Shown here one piece after another: positions 48,333 through 58,015 of a stretch of 64,000 nucleotides of DNA (the stretch's first letter is position 1; the number at the start of each line of letters is the position of its first letter). Location of the stretch: NCBI GenBank assembly GCA_030998225.1, contig JAPYXD010000308.1:9310001-9374000 (forward strand). The letters are read 5' to 3'. A model generated the notes under the pieces. That model saw only the letters and a program-made list of their open reading frames with translations. It had not been told where the DNA came from and did not search any database. Source of the stretch: Diplolepis rosae. Taxonomy: Eukaryota > Arthropoda > Insecta > Hymenoptera > Diplolepididae. The position numbers were made by a program, and so were the translations under genes.

Positions 48333-50215
48333 CATATGGGTTATTCCATATCAGATTTACAATAAAAATTTTGATTAACTTGAAAAATTTTTTCCTCGTT
48401 CTAGAGAGGAAAAAAAATGACACGTATTTTTTTTTCAATATGATATGTAAATTTTTCAAGTTATTGATTTTTTTATTTTCAAAGTGCAAAAAATATTTTT
48501 TTCAATACTGCTTCTAATATTCAACGGAGAGTATAAAATACATAAATAAAATATGCCATGGGATCTACTATTAAGTCCATGCTTTGATCAAAACTCAGAA
48601 ACGGTATTTAGTACTTTCTATGCAACAATTAAGTAAACAAATGAAATTATCTCAAAAGGGACATGTTTGAATTGAATCATTTTTTGTGTAATTTGTTCGT
48701 TAAGTACTCAGAACTTTGTGTCAAAATTTGGTAGTGGACCGTTTGATACTTCTCGAGAAAAAATTTTTTTTGTGTGACCGTGCACTTGGAGCGCGCAACG
48801 CGAAGTATAGAGTCGATAGTCCAAGCAACAGGGCATTTATTATGAACGATTTATGACATTATTTATTTCAGAAATCGGACTGCGCCATCAGAAGAAAGGT
48901 TGTTCATAGAGTAATTGTGTCATGTTTTGGACAATGAAATATGATTTATAAATTTTTTATCAACATTTAAGACCAAACAATCGCACTTTTTTTAGTTTTT
49001 TGTTTATAACATTAAAGGTAATTATCCAATCTTGATGACATCAGTTGATATGTTGTAGACAATTGAATTTCCAACAAAATAAGCTGTCGCTTGATCTGAT
49101 TGGATAATTAGAAGCGGAGAAAATTCGGAAAAACCGGTAAATTTAGCTTTTGTTAAACAAATTAATATCTCAGTTAATTTTTAACTTTTTAGGGTTAAGG
49201 TTTGGTGGAAAAGTAGCAGACTTTATGCTCTTCAAATGCATAAAAGACGGACACTTTGAGATAATACGTTTTCGCGCTATTGACACTTTAATTTATTTAA
49301 TCCGTTAATTGTAAAATTTCTGCTTGCCGCAGAGGTGGTCCGATTTTTATTTTGAAAACGGCTTTTAAAAATATAAATCAAGCACAAAATAACGTCAATC
49401 TTGGTTTTTCGCTAAAATGTTGCACATTAAGAAAAGGCCCAAACATGACTTCAAACTCCTGAAAGACAAGCACGAAAAGCTAGTCTTCAAAGGTGTGTGT
49501 ATGATCAAATAACGACACCATTACAAACATTACAAACTGACAACAATTGGATTTTCATTTATTTGAAAGTATTGGATGTAAAAGTGCATTGTTAATAAAT
49601 TACATGACTGCTTTCGAATTAAACAGTGTTTCTTTCTCAAAAGACTTTTTATTATTTACCGACTTTTATTTGTGGGAACTGCATAAAATCCTCATCGGAA
49701 TATGGTAGACTCACTTACAAATGTTTGAGTGCGCTCCTCTACACTTCGCGTTGCGCGCTCCAAGAGCGCGGTCACACAAAAAAATTGTTTCCTCGAAAAG
49801 TATCAAACGGTCCACTACCAAATTTTGACACAAACTTCTGTGTACTCAACGAACAAATTACACAAAAAATGATTCAATTCAGACATGTCCCTTTTGAGAT
49901 AATTCCATTTGTTTACTTAATTGTTGCATAGAAAGTACTAAATACCGTTTCTGAGTTTTCATCAAAACATGGACTTAATAGTAGATCCCATGGCATATTT
50001 CATTTATGTATTCTATACTCTTTGTTCAATATTAGAAGCAGTATTGAAAAAAACATTTTTTGCACTTTGAAAATAAAAAAATCAATAACTTGAAAAATTT
50101 ACATATCATGTTGAAAAAAAATACGTGTCATTTTTATTCCTTTCTAGAAAGAGGAAAAAAATTTTCAGGTGAATCAAAATTTTGATTGTAAATCTGATAT
50201 GGAATGACCCATATG
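48333..50215. mobile_element. Foldback element, ~475 bp arms
   Basis: Arms 48333-48808 and 49739-50215 are inverted copies with scattered substitutions. The outer ends are CATATGGGT(T/C)ATTCCATATC and the inner ends cttggagcgcgcaacgcgaag. The ~930 bp centre holds no transposase motif. Open frames along the arms are AT-rich shadows. Target duplication is unclear. Confidence 0.85.
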
Positions 50216-50778
50216 TTTAATATAAACACGTTTTTTTATTTAAATATGTGTAATGGAAACTAGTAAATTACTTTCCTGTTGTTCTTATTTTAAAATTAGC
50301 CTCATTTTTTATATTCAAAAATAACATAATAAACATTTTACTGTTTTTCTCTATCTATAAGCCTGGGCTACTTTTTGGTACTTTTTTTAGACACTGAGGC
50401 TACTTTTTGCTACTTTTTTAAAGGTCACAAAGCAGTGCGAGACCTGCATTTCCAAAATCAACTCGATGAACTTAATTTTAGAAAACAAATTCGATTAGTC
50501 AAGGTCACGTATGTATGTATGTATGCATGCTGTACTCAGCAATCCTCTCCTGTCGGACTCGTGGAAGATACGAAATGCGGAACGCACCACCTCAAAGGCA
50601 CACAACCACAATTAATTAAAAAAAGCTCAGAATATAAATCCAATCGTGAGCCCTCGATGAAGAACGCACAGCACAACACACACACGCACGAAAACGATAA
50701 GTTAAGGGTGAGAAAAAAACCGGTAAAATTTTGATATTGGGGAAAAAATCTTCTTCTCTTTTCGAGCGCGGAGTCGAC
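50216..50778. other. Spacer with GCTACTTTTT patch
   Basis: 50358-50425 repeats gctactttttggtac and ggctactttttgctac. A 119-codon plus-strand frame at 50375-50734 begins in this patch and shows no domain. Confidence 0.4.
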
Positions 50779-52043
50779 AGACGCACAGTGTGTAGAATGA
50801 AAAAATTGGGGTTCAAAATGATTCAGAGCCTACAATTTTCCTACGATTTAACTTTTTGTTTTTTTAAATTAAAGCTAATTAAATTTTGAAGAAGTCTGTC
50901 CAGGCCGATTTTGCAGAAAAGACGCGGTTATTTTGTTATTTAAGTTGCAAAAAATCTTTTTTTCTTCATATTCGAGCCTGAAAGTTCTTTTCATCACGTT
51001 TTTTCCACGGAGTCGATTGGAATCAATGTTCTATTACAATCCATACCCGGAATATAATTTTTCATATTGTTATAAACAAATTTCATGAACAAATTCAATG
51101 AACAGGCGCCGCTGGATATATAAAATTCCTTTTTTTCTGCCTGATCATCAATTTCCTCTGCAAAAATGATGCTTCGATTAATGGAAAGCACAATTAAGGA
51201 TATTTAAATTTGTTATTAACAATACTGATTAACAAATGTATTAAACGGTCACTCTTTGGTAGAAAAAAATTCATTTTTCTTCGTGAAATCGTCTCATTAC
51301 CACCATAAAATATAGAAGTATAATGAAAGGACTGACATTAAACAATATTTTCCATTGTTATTAACAATTCTAGTCAAGAAATGCATCCAATAGCTGTTTT
51401 CCAGATTGGAAAAATTCTCATTCTCCGCTCGAATGTTCATTTGAGATACAGTTTGGTTACCCTTGGAGTGTTTCGATTATCAGTTGTTTTAATTTTGAGT
51501 TGTGCCGTTTTTCATTTGTTCCGGATCTCACATGTTTTTAGTTATCGATAGTCAAACTCCGAATCGATGCGCTTTCATTTCTTGCAGGACCAGAGAAATG
51601 AGTATACTCATTCAATTGATTCGCATGGACGTTTTTCGTTTTTTTTTAAATCGTTGCAGTTTAAGGTGTTTTGGTTATCAAGTATTTTTTTTACCTTAAA
51701 GTTTATCACAAAATAGATAGACTTTAATTTTATGTAGGCACAAAAATTGAATAAACTTATTCATATTAGTTCTATGTGATTGATTTGTTTGATTTAATTT
51801 GTTCATTTTCCACTTGTGCCGGTTCTCACATGTTTTTCGATCACTCAACGTACAATTGATACGATTGGTGAATAAATTGTTTCCGTGTTATTTCTGTCTT
51901 CTTATTCTATTATCCTTCTTCAGATTTAAGTTATACATATTATAGAGTCCTAGTAGTTGTAAGTTTCAAGTTATCCTTTCATAAGTTGCTACCGATATCC
52001 TTATCTTCGATAAGATCCATTGTTCTAACAATAAATGAATTAA

Positions 52044-52340
52044 AAGTGGAAAAATGCTGTCCATAATGCAACAACATTCAGGGCCCTGAATGCGGAATGG
52101 CTACTTTCCGATTTCTCTGTACAATTTTTTGGGGTTGGTCCCGGGAGGAGACTTTCAGATGATTTCGAGAATAGCTCAAAATCAACCAAAAGACGTAAAC
52201 TGCTTCAAATTCGGGAATGTTATTCTCAGTCGGAAATACAGTGTGCATTCCTGAATATTTTACGATGTTCTGGTAAAACTAAAATTGCTAATGACATCAT
52301 GAAACTTTTGCCAAAAGACGATGGTGAAGATGATAATTGA
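52044..52340 (+). pseudogene. Transib transposase, N-terminal part (left arm)
   Basis: The frame is open from 52044 to TGA 52338, reading NATTFRALNAEWLLSDFSVQ, FFGVGPGRRLSDDFENSS, STKRRKLLQIRECYSQ and IANDIMKLLPKDD, a layout I associate with the N-terminal region of Transib proteins (A..L..E..SDF.V...G.G..LSDDF). No initiator ATG lies in frame, so an upstream exon is likely. It ends at a deletion junction; the next part (VDGKVCQAL) is in another frame. Confidence 0.65.
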
Positions 52341-53096
52341 TTATGTGCATGGTTGATGGAAAAGTTTGCCAAGCGCTGACTGGAACTCCATCATCACAAT
52401 CGTGTTATATATGCGGCGCAAAGCCCTCCATGATGAACAAATTGGAAGAACTGAAACTCTTACCTGTAAAGATCGAAAACTACTCTTTCGGTCTCTCCAC
52501 CCTACATGCTTGGATACGCTTCATGGAGTGCATCCTTCACATTGCGTATCGTTCAGATTTCTGCAAATGGGCAGCGATGTTACCCGATCAGAAGCAGAAA
52601 ATGAGCGAAGCAAAAAAGAGAATCCAAAAAGAATTGTGGGAGGAAGTGAGCCTGATTGTGGATATTCAACAACATGGGAATGGGACATCCAATAATGGCA
52701 ATACTGCTCGAAGATTCTTCCAAGATCCTGAATTAACTTCGAGTATTACCGGGGTTGACAAAGTATTGATCGAAAAATGTGGCATTATTCTACAAGCTAT
52801 GACATCTGGAAAGAAAATAGACTTCATCAAATTTGAAGAATATTGTGAGGAAACTGCGAAACGTTAGCTTATATGAATGGTTGAAAATGCCTGTTACAGT
52901 ACACAAGGTCCTAATCCATGGGGCTTAGGTAATTGAAAATGCCTCATTGCCTATTGGTCAATTGACGGAAGAGGCCTAAGAAGCAAATAATAAGATATTC
53001 AAGAGGATCAGGGAACTCAATACCCGTAAAATCAGTCGGATGGCAACCAATGAAGATTTGGGTCACAAGTTGTTGATCATGACCGATCCTTATATA

Positions 53097-54015
53097 CCAG
53101 GTGTACAAGTATGAAACCGGTAATTTTTTTGAGAAAATACACGTTTATTTAATAAAAATGGTTATACATTCAGTCTTCAAAGTAATGGCCATTGCTAGCC
53201 ACTCATTTTTCCCATCTCTCTGGCAATTTGTGTATGCCTCGCCAAAAGAATTGTTCGTTTTTTGAGTCAAACCAGTCATCGAGCCATTTTTTCACATTTT
53301 CGTACGAATCGAAGCGCTGTTCAGCAAGTGCGTGCCCCATTGATGAAAATAAGTGGTAGTCAGATGGAGCCAAGTCTGGTGAATAAGCCGCATGGGGGAG
53401 GGCTTCCCAGCTGTACGAATTTACCAATTCCCGAGTCTTTTTTGTTCGATGTGCTGGTGCATTGTCTTTCAGTCAATTCATGCGGCACCCATCTTCCCAC
53501 CTTCAAAATCAATCCCATGGCTTTTAAACGTTGAGAAATGCATCGTTGGGTCACATTTAATTGTTCTGCAAGTTGTTGCGTTTGACCATCATCTTCATCC
53601 AATAATGCTTGCAATTCGGCATCTTCAAACTTTTTCGGTGGTTTTCCACGTTCTTCGTTTCTCACATCGAAATCGCCACTTTAAAACTTATTGAACCACT
53701 CGTTGCACTGTGTTTTGCCTAGAGCATGCTGACCGTAATCTTCCACAAGCATTCGATGGGCTTCCAAAGCAGATTTCTTCAATTGGTAACAGAAAATCAA
53801 TGATGTCCGCAAATCGTAGTTTGAAGGCACAAAAATCGACATTTTTACTAGCGAAAAAAAATTCGTTGTTGTATGAAACTTGATTGTTTATGAACTGAAT
53901 ATTGTTAACAGAACTCAATGCGAAGAAATGGCGTCAATGATTTGGTTTGACAGAGCGTATAGTTTTACCTAGCGACACATAGATGTCATTACCGGTTTCA
54001 TACTTGTACACCTGG
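53097..54015 (-). mobile_element. Mariner deletion derivative nested in Transib
   Basis: TIRs of 26 bp are perfect: CCAGGTGTACAAGTATGAAA and onward at 53097, and its complement ending 54015. TA flanks both sides (53095-53096 and 54016-54017). Removing the element and one TA restores the Transib frame (gat cct tat ata aac tat), proving the insertion point. Confidence 0.95.
53203..53842 (-). pseudogene. Mariner transposase with internal deletion
   Basis: Start ATG at 53842 (MSIFVPSNYDLRTSLIFCYQ), then LEAHRMLVEDYGQHALGKTQ, CNEWFNKF, one in-frame TAA, GDFDVRNEERGKPPKKFEDA and LLDEDDGQTQQLAEQLNVTQ with the second helix-turn-helix and GRWVPHELTERQ. The sequence then jumps to the DNAPAH box, losing the first catalytic Asp region, and shifts to YSPDLAPSDYHLF (third catalytic Asp), WLDDWFDSKNEQFFWRGIHK and LPERWEK. 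It differs from the family at 23.3 and 44 kb. Inactive. Confidence 0.93.
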
Positions 54016-54342
54016 TAAACTATTTCAGAAATCTTCATGAGAATCTCACTCTTCCTATGAAAGCAGAAGCTCAAGATTTTCTGATTGAAGATGATTGAAA
54101 TGGAATAAACAACTCTGTTGAATACCCAAATCCTTCCTCTGAAAGAATACATGCTTGATGAGTTTGTTTGAATAAATCGTTTATAGCGATGGAGAAGAAT
54201 GTTGAGTGTGAATGTTTCACCATCAGATTTTTTCCATACGAAATCACCTATTTCGAAAATTATTCGAACGGGATTGTTAATATCAATAAAAAATGTTGTT
54301 CAATGCAAGTATATTTCGTTGGAGTTTCATTTCTGAGGATCA

Positions 54343-54555
54343 AATGAATATTCGAGCGGAGAATGAATTTTTCCAATCGGGAAGCAGCTATTGGATGCAT
54401 TTGTTGACTAGAATTGTTAATAACAATGGAAGGTATTGTTTAACCAGTTAACTGTGATTGACGAGTATACTCGTCATAAATACATGGAACTCGCCATGGT
54501 CGCCACAGTTAACTGGTTAATGTCGGTCCTTTCATTATACTTCTATTTTTGGTAT
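54343..54555 (-). repeat. Third, partial copy of the Transib arm
   Basis: aatattcgagcggagaatgaatttttccaat through cattatacttctatttttggtat matches 55755-55893 directly and 51312-51450 in reverse complement. It lies after the transposase stop and is probably the remnant of the original right terminal repeat. It is the copy that received the TTAA MITE. Confidence 0.8.
54444..54516. mobile_element. 73 bp TTAA MITE (complete, with empty sites in the window)
   Basis: CCAGTTAACTGTG .. CACAGTTAACTGG between TTAA at 54440-54443 and 54517-54520. The duplicated arm at 55831-55875 reads ttaataacaatggaaaatattgTTTAATGTCAGTCC without the element, and the left arm near 51333-51360 is also empty in reverse complement. 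The target is therefore one TTAA, duplicated on insertion, as for piggyBac-mobilised elements. It has no coding capacity. Confidence 0.93.
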
Positions 54556-54834
54556 ACAAGGTGTCTAAAAAGTCCCGGGACGGTTGGATATTTCCTCTTC
54601 AAAAAAGTGAAGGTCATTGCTGAAATAAATTTCAACGAGGAATTCAATGGTGACCTTCATTTTGACCTTGAAGTTGACTTTCGTGGCTTTTTCAAGATCA
54701 ACTTTGTTTTTTTAAATGGAAACCCCCTTTTTTACATCTGCAATAGATAGAGCGGAAAATTCTACGTTCAGATACGTACCCAAATCATAGGTCAATTATA
54801 ACGTTCAAGGTCAATTTGAGGTTATTTGAAAACT
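54556..54834. repeat. Unclassified repeat starting GTGTCTAAAAAGTCCCGGGA
   Basis: The segment separates the partial third arm from the right inverted arm and has no match elsewhere in the window. Its start resembles dispersed insect repeats with conserved ends, but the other end was not defined. It contains several aaggtca/tgacctt words. Confidence 0.45.
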
Positions 54835-54856
54835 TTTCCATCAACCATGCACATAA

Positions 54857-55153
54857 TCAATTATCATCTTCACCATCGTCTTTTGGCAAAAGTTTCATGA
54901 TGTCATTAGCAATTTTAGTTTTACCAGAACATCGTAAAATATTATTCAGGAATGCACACTGTATTTCCGACTGAGAATAACATTCCCGAATTTGAAGCAG
55001 TTTACGTCTTTTGGTTGATTTTGAGCTATTCTCGAAATCATCTGAAAGTCTCCTCCCGGGACCAACCCCAAAAAATTGTACAGAGAAATCGGAAAGTAGC
55101 CATTCCGCATTCAGGGCCCTGAATGTTGTTGCATTATGGACAGCATTTTTCCA
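54857..55153 (-). pseudogene. Transib transposase, N-terminal part (right-arm copy)
   Basis: An inverted copy of 52044-52340 with few differences; it ends at the same deletion junction, sharing a few extra bases (ggttgatggaaaag) before homology stops. It is promoterless relative to the central gene and in opposite orientation to it. Confidence 0.75.
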
Positions 55154-56575
55154 CTTTTAATTCATTTATTGTTAGAACAATGGATCTTATCGAAGATAAG
55201 GATATCGGTAGCAACTTATGAAAGGATAACTTGAAACTTACAACTAATAGGACTCTATAATATGTATAACTTAAATCTGAAGAAGGATAATAGAATAAGA
55301 AGACAGAAATAACACGGAAACAATTTATTCACCAATCGTATCAATTGTACGTTGAGTGATGAAAAACATGTGAGAACCGGAACAAGTGGAAAATGAACAA
55401 ATTAAATCAAACAACCCAATCACATAGAACGAATATGAATAAGTTTATTCAATTTTTGTGCCTACAGAAAATGAAAGTCTATCTATTTTGTGATAAACCT
55501 TCAGGGACAAAAAATACGTGAGAACCAAAACAACTGAAACTGCAACGATTGAAAAAAAAACGAAAAACGTCCATGCGAATCAATTGAATGAGTATACTCA
55601 TTTCTCTGGTCCTGCAAGAAATGAAAGCGCATCGATTCGGAGTTTGACTATCGATAACTAAAAACATGTGAGATCCGGAACAAATGAAAAACGGCACAAC
55701 TCAAAATTAAAACAACTGATAATCGAAACACTCAAGGGTAACCAAACTGTATCTCAAATGAACATTCGAGCGGAGAATGAATTTTTCCAATCTGGAAACA
55801 GCTATTGGATGCATTTCTTGACTAGAATTGTTAATAACAATGGAAAATATTGTTTAATGTCAGTCCTTTCATTATACTTCTATTTTTGGTATATAATAGA
55901 CGATTTCACGAAGAAAAATGAATTTTTTCTACCAAAGAGTGACCGTTTAATACATTTGTTAATCAGTATTGTTAATAACAAATTTAAATATCCTTAATTG
56001 TGCTTTCCATTAATCGAAGCATCATTTTCGCAGAGGAAATTGATGATCAGGCAGAAAAAAAGTAATTTTATATATCCAGCGGCGCCTGTTCATTGAATTT
56101 GTTCATGAAATTTGTTTATAACAATATGAAAAATTATATTCCGGGTATGGATTGTAATAGAACATTGATTCCAATCGACTCCGTGGAAAAAACGTGATGA
56201 AAAGAACTTTCAGGCTCGAATATGAAGAAAAAAAGATTTTTTCCATTAATTTGTTTTTTACAATTAAACTGATTGCACGAACTTCACCTATAATATCGGA
56301 ATTTTCTCTGTGATTGTAAATCTACCACATACATTCTTGAGGTAATATCGACGAATATCATGGAGCAGGTAGCACAAATATTGAAAATTATGATTTTTTT
56401 GCAATTTGCAACTTAAATAACAAAATAACCGCGTCTTTTCTTCAAAATCGGCCTGGACAGACTTCTTCAAAATTTAATTAGCTTTAATTTAAAAAACAAA
56501 AGTTAAATCGTAGGAAAATTGTAGGCTCTGAATCATTTTGAACCCCAATTTACTCATTCTACACACTGTGAGACG

Positions 56576-57112
56576 GCTTGGTAGTCTGCCACTCCGTTAC
56601 ATTCATTTACATTCAAAAAAAAATTTTCTAGCGTCCTGAGCACTCAAGATTTCTATACGCTCGAGCGTTCGAGGAAAGCAAACTCCATACCACATGTTTG
56701 GAAGAATCTGTCAGAAAAGTCACTCAATTTGGTACCGAAGGCGTGAAAACAAATACGCTTTTTGTGAACATTAGAGATAAATTGTCTTTATAGATTACAA
56801 TATTCGAATGAATTCGCGACAGGTTACACTCCCTTGAACATACCATATTTTAGTACCAACGTTAAAAATGATCGTGAAGAATAACATTTTTTCATTGAAA
56901 AGAATGGTATGCGCTTGAGTCTAAGTTTTTTTTTTTTTTTTTTAAATAATTATGATGACCGTGTGAGTACATAAGAGACCATACTCTTTGAAAATATTAT
57001 ATAAAAATTGTATAAAAAAAATTTAATTTGTTAAGAATCACGACCTGTGATGGATTATGAACAGAAAATTCTGAATTCCTAATACTGTGCAAAGGCACCC
57101 CAGGTTCATATG
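56576..57112. other. No recognised feature
   Basis: AT-rich intronic spacer with a poly-T run at 56927-56943. Confidence 0.4.
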
Positions 57113-57120
57113 GTTCAAAC

Positions 57121-57472
57121 CAGTGATGTTAAAACCCTGCTCCATTTTTTACTGTGCGAGCGTGAGAAAGACTTGGAGAAGGGAAGCAAGGAGGAAATTA
57201 TATCAATTTGCGGGCTAATTCTACATTCTGAAAATACATCAAATTGATAATTAATAACGTAAAAATTATTATTCTCACATTTTCATTATTAATTTGATAC
57301 TTAACACTTTTTATGTGAAGAATAATAATTCTTCCTTTTTTACTATTAATTTCATTTATTTTGGAAATCTTTAATTAGTCCGGCCATTAATATGATTTAC
57401 TGTTCTTTTCTTTTCTCCGACTCTTTCTCACGCTTCTGCAGTAAAAAATGGAGCAGATTTTCGACATCACTG
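57121..57472. mobile_element. hAT-type MITE (352 bp) with 8 bp TSD
   Basis: Ends are CAGTGATGT .. ACATCACTG, with about 55-60 bp imperfect TIRs (CTGCTCCATTTTTTACTG and GCGTGAGAAAG on both sides). Flanks are gttcaaac (57113-57120) and gctcaaac (57473-57480), an 8 bp duplication with one later change. CAGTG ends plus an 8 bp TSD fit hAT. No coding capacity. Confidence 0.88.
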
Positions 57473-57671
57473 GCTCAAACGTATCTCCAGAATCAATTGT
57501 GATCCATCTTAAGTGAATCGTGTCATAAACCACGAACCTTCCTTAGAGGCTTTCACTATCCAGTGTCACACGCCTATTATACTTTACCGGTTCCTGGGTT
57601 TACCGATTTAAAAATTACTGATCACGTTGGCACAGTACACCATGAACTCTATTTATCTCTTCTTTTTGACT

Positions 57672-58015
57672 TCTAAAAATAACACTTTCCGACATGGATG
57701 AACTGATTTCGATATTTATTTCCCATAGAATCCGAATCTGGAGACGAACGTAGAGAATTGACTCTAGTTTTCGAGAAAAGCGGGGTCAAAAGTCCCAAAA
57801 AACGTGTCTTTGGCCATTTTTGAAGACGTGTAAAATGTAACGCGAGCCAATAGAACCTTTTGAGACGGATATAATGAAAGCTTAGAACTTGCCCTTTCGG
57901 AATAAAAAATAAAAAACCAGGTACCATGGCCTTGAAATGGTCGGGAACAGACTTTGTACATGTGCGCGCACCAATTCCACCACACACTGCCACCTTTGGC
58001 GCTCGCTGCTCTTTC
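57672..58015 (-). repeat. Inverted repeat partner of 60445-60818
   Basis: In reverse complement this reads gcgagcgccaa..ggtggcagtgtgtggtgg, cgcgcacatgtacaaagtctg, ..tttctcgaaaactagag.., ..ctatgggaaataaat, ending atgtcggaaagtgttattt. Open frames of 106-157 codons lie here and in the partner, but the repeated peptide shows no domain. Confidence 0.85.

Larger units (their letters stand above)
52343..54098 (+). pseudogene. Transib transposase, zinc-binding and C-terminal catalytic-Glu region
   Basis: Transib transposase is the relative of RAG1: a DDE recombinase that cuts at CAC-beginning ends. Here VDGKVCQAL, then CYIC (52400s), FGLSTLHAWIRF, GNGTSNNGNTARRFF, then after a shift VTVHKVLIHGA, SLPIGQLTEEA*EANNKIF and NTRKISRMATNEDL. 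This matches RAG1's ZnH2 module (CxxC .. HxxxxH) and the segment holding the third catalytic residue (the Glu before the NK of NNKIFKR). The two catalytic Asp residues should lie in the deleted part before CYIC, so it is catalytically dead. Stops: TAG after HGA and TAA in place of Gln before EANNK. The frame resumes exactly after the mariner: TDPYI | NYFRNLHENLTLPMK, ending TGA 54096. Confidence 0.85.
50784..56570 (+). mobile_element. Transib (RAG1-related) transposon, long inverted arms, 5 bp TSD
   Basis: The ends are CACAGTGTGTAGAATGA (50784 onward) and its complement ending CACTGTG at 56570. AGACG directly flanks both ends (50779-50783 and 56571-56575), a perfect 5 bp GC-rich duplication typical of Transib. 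The terminal heptamer equals the consensus heptamer of V(D)J recombination signals. Arms 50784-52349 and 54835-56570 are inverted copies; the right arm has a ~160 bp extra segment near 56243-56402. The centre carries the C-terminal transposase gene, interrupted by a mariner (53097-54015), with a TTAA MITE and another repeat further right. Both arms include the N-terminal coding part, so the present right end looks like a duplicated left end. Confidence 0.9.

Noticed and set aside
50375..50734. 119-codon plus-strand ORF
   Set aside because: It begins in the GCTACTTTTT patch, and composition and motifs give no support.
50784..50830. A true 12- or 23-RSS (heptamer plus nonamer) at the Transib end
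   Set aside because: The heptamer is perfect but no ACAAAAACC-like nonamer occurs at either spacing, so it is a Transib end rather than a V(D)J signal.
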